Of a stretch of 48,967 nucleotides of DNA, positions 31,176 through 41,144 are shown one piece after another. A model generated the notes under the pieces. That model did not search any database, was not told the DNA's origin, and worked only from the letters and a program-made list of their open reading frames with translations. The first letter of the stretch is position 1; each line of letters begins with the position of its first letter. A program made the translations under genes and the position numbers. The stretch spans positions 1 to 48,967 of the forward strand of contig VBAK01000165.1 in the NCBI GenBank assembly GCA_005882275.1, in the 5' to 3' direction. This stretch comes from Candidatus Segetimicrobium genomatis. Lineage in GTDB: Bacteria > Sysuimicrobiota > Sysuimicrobiia > Sysuimicrobiales > Segetimicrobiaceae.

Positions 31176-33403
31176 CGCCTGGGCGGCACCCCGGCAGGAC
31201 GTTCTTCGCGCCGCGGCCCCGGCTGGTCCGTCCGCGGCGCGTCGGCCGCAGGCGGCTTCCCGCCCGCTCGGGGCACCCGGTCCGCGGGGGCATCGGGACC
31301 GCGCGCGTCCGGGGACCACCACCGGCGGGTCCAGAGTACCATCCCGATGAGCCCCGCGCCGATCACGGAGCCGAAGGCCAGGGCGTAGATGGTGCGGAGA
31401 AACACGTAGACGAGCGGCGTGTGAATGTGCGAGAACGAATTCACCAGGCCGACCTGACCGACCGCGCCGACCAGCGCCACCGGCAGGATCCACTTCCGCG
31501 CGCCCAGCGCCATCAGCGCGAACGCGAGCACCATGAAGGGGTCGCCGATCAAGAACTCCTTCGTGCGCGGGCGCGCGATCACGAGATGGGACATGAGGAC
31601 CCGGGTCCGGAGCTCGAGCGGCCCGAGCAGGGGCAGCCCGGTGTTCCCGGTCCGTCCGAGCGCGAACACCACCGCGACCCCGACGATGATCACGGCGATG
31701 CCGTACTCGAGCAGCAGCGGCTGCCGTCCCCACGACCGGAGGCGCGCCCAGAGGGTGCCGGCCGGAGCCTCTACCGCAACGAGCAGCAGGCCGAGCACGG
31801 CGATCGGCAGGACGTGGACCAGCTTGACCCCGAGAAACTGCCGGACCTCCAGCATGAATGCCCACTGGCTGAGCAGGGCCGCGACCATCAGGCCGCCGAG
31901 CGCGGTCACCCCCGAGAGGGCCCACAGGCGTCCGATGCTCTCCGCCGCCAGCCGGATGCCTCCCCTGGGGACGCCCGAACCCGCCGGAGGCCCCGGCCGG
32001 CCCGCGGCGCTCCACCCGGCCCGGCCGGGGGCGGTCTCCACCAGGAACCCCATCAGCGACAGCGTGGGAAATGCCAGGGCGGCGAGGAAGGCCAGGAACT
32101 GGCTCCACAGCGTGACCTTGTGCAGCGCGAGGGCGATCACGGTGAGCACGACCCCCACCCCCACTCCGGCGTACAGCGGCCCGGGGGCGATCGGGCGGGA
32201 GGGAGACCTGGCGGCGATCGGGCGGGCGAGGGTCCGCAACACCTCGGCGGCCGCGATCGCCGAGGCGGCCAGCGTCCCGAGGGCCATCAGCAGGAACCAG
32301 ACCGGGTGGATCGTCACGTCCGGCAGCGGCACCGCCTTCCCCATCCGGTATCCCGCCTGCTGGAGATCGCCCGCGATGGACGCCACGTAGTCGAGGTTGG
32401 CCTGAACCTCGTCCACGCCGGCCGGCGTGGTCAGGAACGGCCGCACGTAGAGGATGCGGACGTTGCGCTCTCGCGCCGCGAGCACGTACTTGTCCCGGGC
32501 GTCATCCGGATTCAGGACGGCGAGTTCCTCGGGCGTCAGGCTGAAGACCCGCAGCACGGCGGGCTTGGCGCGCAGGGCGAGTTCCGGATCCCCCCGCTGC
32601 CGCCGCCGCGCGGTGAAGCTCTCGATCTGCCCGAACGCGAACCCGGCGCTCTTGATCTGCTCGGCGACGTCGGGGATGAGCCGGTCGTAGCCCAACACCT
32701 GGGGACCATCGAAGATCAGGGTGAGCCGGTCTTCCCCGAGGCTGCGGAGGCCGGTAAAGAACGCCTCCAGCCCGCCCGGCGCGACCTCGCGAAAATTCCG
32801 GATGCGGGCCTCGATCGCCAGACGCTGCGCGCGGATCTGGGCGGCGTCCTCCGACAGCAGCCCGAGCGGCGCCTCCTCGATCTCCTGCCCGCGGCCCGCG
32901 ATCTCGAGCACCGCCCCGCTGCCGGTGCGCAACGTCGTCCGCCCCTGCCCGGCATGGGGCAGCAGCTGCACCGCGAGACCGGCCCGCACACGCTCCAGCG
33001 CGGGAAGCGCGCCCACCACGTACGTGTTGCCCGGGCTGATCTGCCCGGCCCGCAGCAGGTCGCCCAGCGGCCCGGCCACCGGTCCCGTTCGGGCGGCGTT
33101 GATGACATCGCTCCCGGCCATCACGGTGAGCCGGCCCGCGTCCGCGAGGCGCCTGAGCGAGACGGCGTACAGCGTGACGCTCCTGGCCCCCGCCCGGTAC
33201 AGCGCATCGTAGAGGCTGTCGCGGCCGATGCCGGTGCGCCGGGCGAGGGTGGTCCAGTCGTCCCCGTCCACCGAAATCTCGACGGTGCGGTTGACCTGCT
33301 CGATGTGGTAGCGGTGGGCCAGCACCACCAGCGCGGCCACAAGCCCCGCCGCGACGCAGACGGCGAGCGCGGGATATCGGGGGACGAGCCGCCGCAGGCT
33401 CAC
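31172..33403 (-). CDS. DUF5693-family membrane protein
   Basis: A 743-residue protein. One N-terminal membrane helix (ALAVCVAAGLVAALVVLAHR) is followed by an exported domain of about 330 residues (VEISVDGDDWTTLARRTGIG to YRMGKAVPLPDV), then at least eight membrane helices to the C terminus and a proline/arginine-rich cytosolic tail. DUF5693 genes are regularly next to csaB in Firmicutes and relatives, suggesting a role in assembly or export of the pyruvylated wall polymer. No catalytic motif was recognised. The GTG start at 33403 has GGAGGACGGG upstream. It follows the LmeA-like gene by 24 bases and overlaps csaB by 4. Confidence 0.88.
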   Translation of the reverse strand: MSLRRLVPRYPALAVCVAAGLVAALVVLAHRYHIEQVNRTVEISVDGDDWTTLARRTGIGRDSLYDALYRAGARSVTLYAVSLRRLADAGRLTVMAGSDVINAARTGPVAGPLGDLLRAGQISPGNTYVVGALPALERVRAGLAVQLLPHAGQGRTTLRTGSGAVLEIAGRGQEIEEAPLGLLSEDAAQIRAQRLAIEARIRNFREVAPGGLEAFFTGLRSLGEDRLTLIFDGPQVLGYDRLIPDVAEQIKSAGFAFGQIESFTARRRQRGDPELALRAKPAVLRVFSLTPEELAVLNPDDARDKYVLAARERNVRILYVRPFLTTPAGVDEVQANLDYVASIAGDLQQAGYRMGKAVPLPDVTIHPVWFLLMALGTLAASAIAAAEVLRTLARPIAARSPSRPIAPGPLYAGVGVGVVLTVIALALHKVTLWSQFLAFLAALAFPTLSLMGFLVETAPGRAGWSAAGRPGPPAGSGVPRGGIRLAAESIGRLWALSGVTALGGLMVAALLSQWAFMLEVRQFLGVKLVHVLPIAVLGLLLVAVEAPAGTLWARLRSWGRQPLLLEYGIAVIIVGVAVVFALGRTGNTGLPLLGPLELRTRVLMSHLVIARPRTKEFLIGDPFMVLAFALMALGARKWILPVALVGAVGQVGLVNSFSHIHTPLVYVFLRTIYALAFGSVIGAGLIGMVLWTRRWWSPDARGPDAPADRVPRAGGKPPAADAPRTDQPGPRREERPAGVPPRR

Positions 33404-33427
33404 CGCCGCCCGTCCTCCGCCGCGCCG

Positions 33428-34141
33428 CTAGACCGGCCCTGTCCCGGCATCAAGCACCAGCCTCCCGTCCTCCATCCGCACTCCGGTGAGCCGAAACCCG
33501 AACGGCAGCGGGGGAACCTCGATCGCGGATCGGATCGTCATGGCCTCGCCGTTCACGCTCCCCGGCAGGCTTCCCCCGGCGACCACCACGGAATCCAGGA
33601 TGAGATCCAGGGCCGTCTCCCCGTTCAGGACGAGCCGCCCGAGGCCTTCGGCGGGGAACTCCGCGCCGAACGCCCGGACCGCGCCCCGCACCCACACGCG
33701 GCCGGGCTGCAGCACGACGGAGTCGACCCGGATGGCCGTCGAGCGCGCGAGGGCGTGCGTCAGATCTCCCTGGGTCACCGTCGCGCGCGCGCTTCCGCTC
33801 CGCAACGACCGGATCACCAGGGTGCGGTGCACGTAGAGCGCCTGGGGATCGAACCGCAGCGTGTCGAACGTGGCGTCGAAGCGTTCCATCCCGAGCGTCC
33901 CCATCTGGACGTGGTGCGCCACCACGGTCACCAGCGCCGCGCGGCCCCACCACAGCGCGATCGGAGGCGACGCCTCGAGGTCCACCTCGACGCGGCTCCC
34001 GGGGAGCTGCGCGCGCAGATACCCTTTCAACGCGGCGCCCGCGACGGCGGGGGTCCCCAGATTGGCGCCCACGGCGACGGCGAGCGCCCCGACCGCGAGC
34101 AGCCACACCTTCCTCCGCGCGGAGACAGCCGGCATGCTCAC
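33428..34141 (-). CDS. DUF2993 (LmeA-like) phospholipid-binding protein
   Basis: A 237-residue exported or membrane-anchored protein. The signal/anchor is [20 protein letters not shown]. The DUF2993 domain includes [40 protein letters not shown] and [13 protein letters not shown]. LmeA proteins bind phosphatidylinositides in mycobacterial envelope synthesis; related proteins occur in Firmicutes and cyanobacteria near wall-polymer genes. GTG 34141 overlaps the prfB stop (GTGA); ATG 34135 is an alternative start. Position between prfB and DUF5693-csaB-tagA places it in an envelope operon. Confidence 0.83.
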   Translation of the reverse strand: MSMPAVSARRKVWLLAVGALAVAVGANLGTPAVAGAALKGYLRAQLPGSRVEVDLEASPPIALWWGRAALVTVVAHHVQMGTLGMERFDATFDTLRFDPQALYVHRTLVIRSLRSGSARATVTQGDLTHALARSTAIRVDSVVLQPGRVWVRGAVRAFGAEFPAEGLGRLVLNGETALDLILDSVVVAGGSLPGSVNGEAMTIRSAIEVPPLPFGFRLTGVRMEDGRLVLDAGTGPV

Positions 34142-35293
34142 GACCTCGCCGCGGGCCCCGGACCGCGCGTCTCGGCGGCGCGTGGGGCGCCGGCGGCGCC
34201 CGGCTGCCCGGAGCGCAGCCACGCGTCGATGAACGGATCGAGGCCGCCGTCGAGCACCGCTTGGATGTTCCCGGTCTCCAGGCCCGTCCGATGGTCTTTG
34301 ACCAGCGTATACGGATGGAGGACGTACGATCGGATCTGATTGCCCCAGGCGGCGTCGCGGTGCTCCCCGCGCAGGACGGAGAGCTTCTGTTGCTGCTCCT
34401 CGTGCTGCAGCTCGTAGAGCCTCGCCTGGAGCAATTTCATCGCGGTGAGCTTGTTGGCGTGCTGAGAGCGCTCGTTCTGACACTGCACGACGATCCCGGT
34501 GGGCACGTGGGTAATGCGCACCGCCGTTTCCACCTTGTTCACGTTCTGCCCGCCGGCGCCGCCGGAGCGGTAGGTATCGATCCGCAGATCGTCCTCCTTG
34601 ACCGGGACCTCGGCCGCCTCGACCTCCGGAATCACATCCACGAGCGCAAACGAGGTGTGCCGCCGGTGCGCGGCGTCAAATGGCGAGAGCCGCACCAGCC
34701 GGTGCACGCCGCGCTCGCCCCGGAGGTACCCGTAGGCGTTCGGTCCCGACACAATCACCGTGACGCTCTTCGTCCCGGCCTCTTCCCCAGGCGAGAGGTC
34801 GACGACCTCGGTCCGGTAGCCGCGGGCCTCCGCCCACCTCAGGTACATGCGCAGCAGCATGTCGACCCAGTCCTGGGATTCGGTGCCGCCCGCGCCGGCG
34901 TGGACGGAGAAGATGGCATTGCCGGCGTCGTGCTCCCCGCCGAGGAGCGCGCCCAGTTCGAGCCGATCCAGGGTGCCGCCGAGGGCGCGGACCTCCCGCT
35001 CGATATCGGCGAGGGCGCCCTCCCCTTCCCCCGCGGCCATCTCGGCGAGTTCCTGCAGATCGGCCACCTCCTGCCGGAGGCGGCTCAGCTCATCGATCCG
35101 CGAGCGGAGCGCCGCGACCTCCCTGGACGTCCGGCGGGCGGCGTCCTGACGCTCCCAAAAGGTCGGCTGCTGCATCTCCCGCTCGAGGTCGGCGAGGCGG
35201 GCCTGCTGCCGGGGAAGGTCAAAGGTGCCTCCCGATGCTCTCCACGCGCTCTCGATACTCACCGAGGGTGCGCCGGAGTTCGTCGACCGTCAC
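34138..35293 (-). CDS. prfB: Peptide chain release factor 2 with programmed +1 frameshift
   Basis: RF2 of about 384 residues, read as 24 codons from GTG 35293 ([20 protein letters not shown]) to CTT at 35224-35222. After a +1 slip past the T at 35221, reading resumes with GAC in the second frame to 34138. Family motifs are SPF (RLSPFDAAH), which recognises UGA, and GGQ ([14 protein letters not shown]), which catalyses peptide release. The GTG start has GGGAGGG upstream. The C terminus carries about 20 extra Ala/Pro/Arg-rich residues compared with usual RF2. It leads the operon prfB-LmeA-DUF5693-csaB-tagA; a promoter is seen at 35447-35474. Confidence 0.95.
35218..35233 (-). promoter_or_regulatory. 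RF2 autoregulatory frameshift site
   Basis: Minus strand: GGGAGG (35228-35233), a CAC triplet, then CTTTGAC (35218-35224). The internal Shine-Dalgarno, three-base spacing, slippery CTT and in-frame TGA followed by C reproduce the classical prfB site. Low RF2 lets the ribosome slip instead of stopping at TGA. Confidence 0.95.
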
Positions 35294-35446
35294 CGATGGC
35301 CCTCCCGTCGACACGCTGCAGTCATAGGCTCTCCAAGGATAAGATGCCCGGGAATGCCGGCGAACTGGACGCTCCCCGAGCGCCGGCCGGACGTACTGGC
35401 GCACGCCGTAGGCCCTGCCCGCCCCCGGGCGGCCGCGGCCAGCGCC

Positions 35447-35474
35447 ATTATAGCATTCACCAGGGCGAAAACAA
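35447..35474 (-). promoter_or_regulatory. Probable promoter of the prfB operon
   Basis: On the minus strand TTGTTT (35469-35474), a 16-base spacer and perfect TATAAT (35447-35452), overlapping the 3' end of lnt. It is 154 bases upstream of the prfB start. Confidence 0.65.
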
Positions 35475-37538
35475 AAAACCGAGGAGGATGGCCCCGGCGG
35501 CGTGGGCCACCGCCAGCGCGGGGATCTGCGCCCACCGCGCGCGAATCGCCCCGAAGATCACGCCGCCGCACAGCCCCCACGCCATCGCCTCGGGACCGCG
35601 CAGGGATGCCGCCGCCATCCCGAGGAACGCCGGCCAGAGGACCGCCGCCACCTCACCGCGCCACCCCGCCGCGGCGGCGAAGACCAGGCCCCGGAGCCAC
35701 CATTCGAACGCCAGGCCCACCGCCAGCGCCCGCACAAGGGTCGCCGCCCACCGGGTCCCGTGCGGCCCCTGGAGCACCGGCGTCAGCAGGGGCGGCGCCG
35801 GGCCGTGCGCGGCGAACGCGTGCCGCGCGATCAGGGTGAGTGCTGCGACCGCGGCCAGCCCGGCGGCGGCGGCGGGAACAAAACTCCGCAGCCGGAACCC
35901 GAGGGCGCGGGCCGGATGCCCGAGGCTGAGGAGCGCGGTGACCGCGAGCAGCGCCACGATCGCCGCCGGGAGGACCACCGGGCCGGCGCCGATCGGCGCC
36001 GGCCCGCGCAGCCGCTCGGCCGCCGCGAGGCCGAGGAACGGGAGGGCCGACTGGGCGAGGAGGCGCGGGAACACGCCGGTCCCCGCCTCCTCGGCGAGGA
36101 AACCGAGCGACCGCGGCAGCAGGAGCGCCGCGGTCGCGAGGACGGCGGCCCAGCCAAAGACGTCGCCGTACCGGGCATAGGGGGTGAGCCCGGAGAGCGG
36201 CGCCACCCGCGCCGTGAGGATCCCGCGCGCTCCCAACCGGAGCCCGGCGACCGTGCGCCCCCGCGGGTCGATGATCGCGCTGATCCCCTCGTTCGCGGCC
36301 CGCAGGAGATACCGGCGTTCCTCCACGGCCCGAAACGGCGCGAGCGCCGCGTGCTGGGCCGGGGCGGCGCGGCCGCCGAACCAGGCGTCGTTGGTGAGCA
36401 CCGCGAGCATGGTCGCGCCCCTGCGGGCGTACTGCCGCGCGATGTCGGGGAAGATGCTCTCGTAACAGATCGCGATGCCGATCGCGGCCTCCGGCGTCCG
36501 CAGCACGGTGCGGGCCCGTCCCGGGCGCTCCCCGTACTCGGCGAACGGCACGAGCCGCACCTTATCGTACCGCCCCAGGAGCGCGCCCGTCGGCCCAAAC
36601 GCGAACGCGGAGTTCGCGCGGCCCCCTTCCAGGCTGCTGGCGATCAGGGAGACGTGATCCCGGCGCACCCACGACCGGATCGCGGCGGCGGCGCGAGGAT
36701 CGAGGATGTCGGCCGGCGAGGCGGTCTCCGGCCAGACGATCAGGGCCGCGCCCCGCGCGGCGGCCTGATGGGTCAGCCCTCCGAGATCCTCGAAGCGCCG
36801 CCGGTCGAAACCGGGACCCGCCTGCGCGCGGCCGGCGACGCCCGGCTGCACGACGGCGGCCGTGAAGGTCGCCGGGACCGGGTGACGGAGGACGTTTACT
36901 CCGTACAGCAGCGCGGCCGCCAGCACCACCCCGGCGCCCGCCGCGGGCGCCAGCACGGCCCGGCGCGTCAGGATCACGTACAGGGCCACGTTGACGAGCG
37001 CCACGAGAAAGCTCACGGCGTAGACGCCGCCGACCGACGCGATCTGGATGACCGGCGGCGCCCGATGCTGGGTGGCGCCGAGCAGCGCCCACGGGATGCC
37101 CAACGCGCCCTGGCTGCGGAGAAACTCGACGGCGGTCCAGACGAGCGGGATCCAGAGCACGATGAACGGGCCGTCGCGGTCCCGCTCCACCCACGCGATC
37201 GCGAGCATCGCCGCGGCGGGAGCGAGCGCGGCGAACGCGGCGGCGAGCGCCCACACCACCAGGCCGAACGCCGTCATCCACCACAGGACGCCCCCGTAGG
37301 CGGCCAGGCCCCAGAGGTATCCCAGCCGGAACGCATCGCCGGGCGGGCGCCGGTGGGCGACGAGGAACAGCGGGACGAGGGCGACCCACGCGATGAACCC
37401 GAGATCGGGCAGCGGAAAGGCCAGGATGACGCCGGCGGCCGAGAGCAGCACCGCGAGAAGATCTTCCGGCCCCACGGGGTGATCGGCCCTCGAGGCCTCG
37501 AGGGTGTCGGCTCGAACGAGACGGCGGGCGCTACGCAC
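35457..37538 (-). CDS. lnt: Apolipoprotein N-acyltransferase fused to a CPBP-type membrane protease domain
   Basis: A 693-residue membrane protein. Residues 1-475 match Lnt: an N-terminal multi-helix region, then the nitrilase-like domain with catalytic E271 (IVWPETASP), K326 (GRYDKVRLVPFAEY) and C358 (IAICYESIF). The enzyme N-acylates lipoproteins at the outer face of the inner membrane. Usual Lnt proteins end at about 510 residues; this one continues with further helices and a CPBP/CAAX-protease-like domain, whose ExxxR motif is E612-WWL-R616 (FEWWLRGLVFAAAA) and a later His in ALAVAHAAG. The first Glu of the usual EExxxR is missing. The GTG start at 37538 has no strong Shine-Dalgarno. The gene begins 34 bases after the secA stop and is probably co-transcribed with it. 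Confidence 0.9.
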   Translation of the reverse strand: MRSARRLVRADTLEASRADHPVGPEDLLAVLLSAAGVILAFPLPDLGFIAWVALVPLFLVAHRRPPGDAFRLGYLWGLAAYGGVLWWMTAFGLVVWALAAAFAALAPAAAMLAIAWVERDRDGPFIVLWIPLVWTAVEFLRSQGALGIPWALLGATQHRAPPVIQIASVGGVYAVSFLVALVNVALYVILTRRAVLAPAAGAGVVLAAALLYGVNVLRHPVPATFTAAVVQPGVAGRAQAGPGFDRRRFEDLGGLTHQAAARGAALIVWPETASPADILDPRAAAAIRSWVRRDHVSLIASSLEGGRANSAFAFGPTGALLGRYDKVRLVPFAEYGERPGRARTVLRTPEAAIGIAICYESIFPDIARQYARRGATMLAVLTNDAWFGGRAAPAQHAALAPFRAVEERRYLLRAANEGISAIIDPRGRTVAGLRLGARGILTARVAPLSGLTPYARYGDVFGWAAVLATAALLLPRSLGFLAEEAGTGVFPRLLAQSALPFLGLAAAERLRGPAPIGAGPVVLPAAIVALLAVTALLSLGHPARALGFRLRSFVPAAAAGLAAVAALTLIARHAFAAHGPAPPLLTPVLQGPHGTRWAATLVRALAVGLAFEWWLRGLVFAAAAGWRGEVAAVLWPAFLGMAAASLRGPEAMAWGLCGGVIFGAIRARWAQIPALAVAHAAGAILLGFLFSPW

Positions 37539-37572
37539 TCACGGCGGGGCCCAAATCCCCCGCCCGACACCA

Positions 37573-40215
37573 TCACTCATCTTTGCCGTGACACTTCTTG
37601 TACTTCTTTCCGCTGCCGCACGGGCACGGGTCGTTGCGGCCGACTTTCCCCGCGTGGACCGGGGCCGGCGCCCCGGCCGGATGAGCCCGGGGACGATCGC
37701 GATCTCCATCCCCGTCCTGGCGGGCGACCCGATACGCCGGGCGGGCCGGCCGCAGCGGCACCGGCCCGGCCTGCTGCACCTGCACCAGATAGAGGAACTT
37801 GACCGTCTCCTCCAGCACATCGTGCTTCAACTGCTCGAAGAGGGCGTAGCCCTCCTTCTGGTACTCGATCAGGGGGTTCGCCTGCCCGTACGCCCTGAGG
37901 CCGATGCCTTCCCGGAGGGCGTCCATCGCGTAGAGGTGGTCGATCCACTTCCGGTCCAGCGTCTGGAGGAGGACCACCCGCTCCACCTCGCGCATCGTCT
38001 CCGGACCCACCGACTGGACCTTCGCCTCGTAGGCGGCGAGCGCCGCGGAGAGCAGCCGCTCCCTGACCTCGCCCGCGTCCAGACCCCCAAACGCCTCGGG
38101 GCTGACGTCGGGAGGCAGCGGGAAGATGAACCGCGCCTCCTCCAGCAGCCCGGCGAGGTCCCATTCCTCCGGCCGCACCTCGGTCGAGCAGAACCCATCG
38201 ACGAGCGCCCCTGCCAGGGTCTCGATGAAATCCAGGATGTTCTCGCGGACGCTCTCGCCCGTGAGGATCTTGCGGCGCTCGGCGTAGATCACCTTGCGCT
38301 GGACGTTCATGACGTCGTCGTACTCGAGGATGTGCTTGCGCATATCGAAGTGGTAGGACTCCACCTTCTTCTGCGCGCCCTCGATCTGGCGCGACACCAT
38401 GGCATGCTCGATCGGCACGTCGTCCTCGATCCCCAGCCGCTCCATGATCGAGGCGATCCGCTCGCCGGCGAACAACCGCATCAGTTCGTCGTCCAGCGCC
38501 ACATAGAACCGCGACGAGCCCGGGTCCCCCTGGCGTCCGGCGCGGCCGCGCAGCTGATTGTCGATCCGCCGGGCCTCGTGCCGCTCGGTGCCGATGATGT
38601 GCAGGCCCCCCAGCGCCTTGACCTTGTCGGCGTCGCCCGGCTCCGCCGGGTTGCCCCCCAGGATGATGTCGACGCCGCGGCCGGCCATGTTCGTCGCGAT
38701 CGTCACGGCCCCGGAGCGCCCGGCCTGGGCGATGATCTCCGCCTCCTTCTCGTGGTACTTGGCGTTCAGCACCTGGTGCGGGACCCCGCGCCGGCGCAGC
38801 AGGGCCGACAGGGCCTCGCTCTTCTCGATCGACCGGGTGCCGACGAGCACCGGGCGCCGCTGCTTGTACCAGTCCTCGATCTCGGCGGCGACCGCCTGGG
38901 TCTTGGCCTTCTCGTGCTTGTAGATGAGGTCGGCGAGATCTTGCCGGATCATCGGCCGGTCGGTCGGGATCCCGACGACCGGCAGGTTGTAGATCTGGGT
39001 CAGCTCCGCCTCCTCGGTCTTCGCCGTCCCGGTCATGCCGGCCAGCCTGTGGTACATCCGGAAGTAGTTCTGGAACGTGATCGTCGCCAGGGTCTGGCTC
39101 TCTTTTTCGATCCGGACCCCTTCCTTGGCCTCGATCGCCTGGTGGAGACCGTCGCTGTAGCGGCGGCCGAACATGAGCCGCCCGGTGAACTCATCGACGA
39201 TGATCACCTGGCCGTCCTTGACCACGTACTCGACGTCGCGGTGGTAGAGCGTGTGGGCGCGCAGCGCCTGCTGCGCGTGGTGCATCAGCTCGATGTGCTG
39301 CGGGTCGGTCAGGTTGTCGATCCCCAGCAGGCCCTCCATCGTGGTGATGCCCTCTTCGGTCAGGACGGCGGTCCTGAGCTTCTCGTCGACATGGTAGTCC
39401 TGCTCGGCCTGGAGCCGGCCGATGAGCTTGGCGAACCGGTAGTACTCCTCCACGGACTGCTCCACCTGGCCGGAGATGATCAGCGGCGTGCGCGCCTCGT
39501 CGATCAGGATGAAGTCGACCTCGTCGACGATGGCGTAGTGCAGTTCGCGCTGGACCAGGTCCTCGGGGCGGATGACCATGTTGTCCCGGAGGTAATCGAA
39601 CCCGAACTCGTTGTTCGTCCCGTACGTGATGTCCGCGAGGTAGGCCTCGCGGCGCGGCACCGGCCGGAAGTGGTTGAGCCGGTCGTCGCCGCGGCGGGTG
39701 GGATCCTCGTACGCCGGGTCGTAGATCCCGGCGAACTCGTGGGTGATCACGCCGACGCGGAGCCCGAGCAGCGCGTAGATGGGGCCCATCCAGCCCGCGC
39801 CCATGCGGGAGAGGTAGTCGTTGGGGGTGACGAGGTGCCCGCCGCGCCCCTCCAGGGCGTTCAGCACGAGCGGCAGCGTCGCCACCAGCGTCTTGCCCTC
39901 GCCGGTCTTCATCTCCGCGATCTTCCCGCTGAAGAGGACCGCGCCGCCGATCAGCTGCACGTCGTGGTGGCGCTGGCCGAGGGTCCGCTTGCTCGCCTCG
40001 CGCACCAGCGCGAACGTTTCCGGCATCAGGGCCTCGAGCGCTTCTCCGCCCTGGGCGCGCGACCGCAGCTCGTCCAGCTTGCCGCGGAGGGCCGCCTCCG
40101 GCAGGCCTTCGAACTCCCCCTCGAGCGCGTTGACCTGTGGAACCAGCGCGTCGCCCAGCTGTTTGACGATCCGCTCGCTGGGGTCGCCGAGGAACGACTG
40201 CAGCAACTTCAGCAT
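37573..40215 (-). CDS. secA: Preprotein translocase ATPase SecA
   Basis: An 880-residue SecA, the motor that drives unfolded preproteins through SecYEG. Walker A is [16 protein letters not shown], the DEAD-type box is [14 protein letters not shown], and ATPase motif VI appears as [17 protein letters not shown]. The C terminus ends in the SEC-C zinc motif ([19 protein letters not shown]), which contacts SecB or phospholipid. ATG 40215 ([20 protein letters not shown]) is the family start; an open frame extends another 107 codons upstream but lacks SecA-like sequence. GGTAGGGAG lies eight bases before the ATG and is the tail of a dispersed repeat copy. Confidence 0.97.
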   Translation of the reverse strand: MLKLLQSFLGDPSERIVKQLGDALVPQVNALEGEFEGLPEAALRGKLDELRSRAQGGEALEALMPETFALVREASKRTLGQRHHDVQLIGGAVLFSGKIAEMKTGEGKTLVATLPLVLNALEGRGGHLVTPNDYLSRMGAGWMGPIYALLGLRVGVITHEFAGIYDPAYEDPTRRGDDRLNHFRPVPRREAYLADITYGTNNEFGFDYLRDNMVIRPEDLVQRELHYAIVDEVDFILIDEARTPLIISGQVEQSVEEYYRFAKLIGRLQAEQDYHVDEKLRTAVLTEEGITTMEGLLGIDNLTDPQHIELMHHAQQALRAHTLYHRDVEYVVKDGQVIIVDEFTGRLMFGRRYSDGLHQAIEAKEGVRIEKESQTLATITFQNYFRMYHRLAGMTGTAKTEEAELTQIYNLPVVGIPTDRPMIRQDLADLIYKHEKAKTQAVAAEIEDWYKQRRPVLVGTRSIEKSEALSALLRRRGVPHQVLNAKYHEKEAEIIAQAGRSGAVTIATNMAGRGVDIILGGNPAEPGDADKVKALGGLHIIGTERHEARRIDNQLRGRAGRQGDPGSSRFYVALDDELMRLFAGERIASIMERLGIEDDVPIEHAMVSRQIEGAQKKVESYHFDMRKHILEYDDVMNVQRKVIYAERRKILTGESVRENILDFIETLAGALVDGFCSTEVRPEEWDLAGLLEEARFIFPLPPDVSPEAFGGLDAGEVRERLLSAALAAYEAKVQSVGPETMREVERVVLLQTLDRKWIDHLYAMDALREGIGLRAYGQANPLIEYQKEGYALFEQLKHDVLEETVKFLYLVQVQQAGPVPLRPARPAYRVARQDGDGDRDRPRAHPAGAPAPVHAGKVGRNDPCPCGSGKKYKKCHGKDE

Positions 40216-40220
40216 CGACC

Positions 40221-40260
40221 ACTCCCTACCTCTGCCCCACTCCACGCTTCGATCGGCCTT
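40221..40260 (-). repeat. Dispersed repeat, copy in the secA leader
   Basis: On the minus strand AAGGCCGATCGAAGCGTGGA followed by GTGGGGCAGAGGTAGGGAGT. The first 34 bases match 541-574 upstream of the M28-like gene at all but four positions. Its purine-rich end supplies the secA ribosome binding site. Confidence 0.75.
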
Positions 40261-40278
40261 GTGACAAACATCCTTTCC

Positions 40279-40284
40279 ATTATA
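40279..40284 (-). promoter_or_regulatory. -10 box of the secA promoter
   Basis: Perfect TATAAT on the minus strand, 63 bases before the secA ATG. A good -35 was not found at the usual distance. Confidence 0.5.
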
Positions 40285-40316
40285 ATCCACCCGGCAAGGC
40301 GTTCGGCCGCGGGGGG

Positions 40317-41144
40317 CTACCGGGGCGGGAGGCCCAGCCTGCGGGCGAAGGACTCGGCCGTGTCGTCGTGGTCGATCCGGACGCGCTCCAGGAGGTATGG
40401 GAGGCTCCCCGGCGACACGAACCCCGGCCGCTCCGTGACGGCGCCGCGGTAGCCGAGGTCTTCCAGGATCCGCTCGAGCCCGGCATTGGACCGCCCCGCC
40501 GGATACGCGAAGTAGGCGACGGGGCGCCCCGTCCATGCTTCGATCGTCTTGCGGCTGCGCGCGAGCTCGCTCCGCGCCTCCGCCGGCGGCAGGCGGGAGA
40601 AGTCGATGTGGTGAACGCCGTGAGATTCGATTTCCATCCCGGCCCGGGCCATCTCGCGGAGCTGGGCGGCCGTCAGGTGATCCCGGGTGCCGATCGTGGA
40701 CGTCACCACGAAGAACGTGCCGGTGAACCCGTACCGGCGGAGCAGCGGGAACGCCACGGTGTAGTTGTCCTCGTACCCGTCATCGAAGGTGAGGACGATG
40801 CGCCGCGCCGGCAGCGGCGCCCGCCGGTCGATGGCCGTTCGCAGGGCGTCGAGCGTCATCGATCGGTACCCCGCGTCGCGCAGCAGCCGGAGCTGCGTCT
40901 CGAACGCCGGCGCCATCACGGTGAGGTGCACCGTGATCGGATCGTGTGCGGACAGGCGCAGGTCGACCCGATGGTACATCAGCACCGGGACGCCCCGGGC
41001 CGCGAAGGCCGATCGAAGCGAGGAGTGGACCAAAGGGAGCGCCGCCCCGGCGATCCCGGGGGGCGGAACGGGGCCGGCCGCCGCCGCGAGCGCGGCCGCG
41101 CAGGCGACCGCCGCAGCACGGCGGACGCGCTCAGCGGGCCCCAA
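40317..41144 (-). CDS. Secreted polysaccharide deacetylase (NodB domain)
   Basis: A 275-residue exported carbohydrate esterase 4 enzyme, removing N- or O-acetyl groups from peptidoglycan or another polymer. An Ala-rich signal peptide ([20 protein letters not shown]) is followed by the NodB domain: [23 protein letters not shown] (catalytic Asp and metal Asp), [12 protein letters not shown] (metal His-x4-His type) and the conserved FAYPAGRSN. The TTG start at 41144 overlaps the preceding gene by 14 bases; no better start is in frame. A copy of the dispersed repeat lies in the opposite orientation across codons 36-46 (HSSLRSAFA region). The protein ends just before the secA promoter. Confidence 0.9.
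   Translation of the reverse strand: MGPAERVRRAAAVACAAALAAAAGPVPPPGIAGAALPLVHSSLRSAFAARGVPVLMYHRVDLRLSAHDPITVHLTVMAPAFETQLRLLRDAGYRSMTLDALRTAIDRRAPLPARRIVLTFDDGYEDNYTVAFPLLRRYGFTGTFFVVTSTIGTRDHLTAAQLREMARAGMEIESHGVHHIDFSRLPPAEARSELARSRKTIEAWTGRPVAYFAYPAGRSNAGLERILEDLGYRGAVTERPGFVSPGSLPYLLERVRIDHDDTAESFARRLGLPPR
41005..41040 (+). repeat. Dispersed repeat, copy inside the deacetylase coding region
   Basis: Plus strand AAGGCCGATCGAAGCGAGGA followed by GTGGACCAAAGGGAGC. It fits the composite of 541-555 plus 577-597 with about three mismatches. It lies antisense in the linker between signal peptide and catalytic domain. Confidence 0.7.

Noticed and set aside
31421-34339. A 972-codon plus-strand open frame antisense to DUF5693 and its neighbours
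   Set aside because: Its sequence is Arg/Gly/His/Pro-rich with no domain, and the opposite strand has coherent membrane and csaB-type proteins with ribosome binding sites. It is a by-product of high GC content.
35219-35404. prfB broken by an in-frame stop
   Set aside because: The stop lies in a textbook RF2 frameshift site with the internal Shine-Dalgarno and CTTTGAC, so it is programmed.
37504-40452. A 982-codon plus-strand open frame antisense to secA
   Set aside because: SecA on the minus strand is unmistakable. The antisense frame has low-complexity His/Leu/Val/Asp composition and no start signals.
40216-40536. An N-terminal extension of secA
   Set aside because: The extension lacks SecA similarity, crosses the promoter and repeat, and the ATG at 40215 has a ribosome binding site and the family N terminus.
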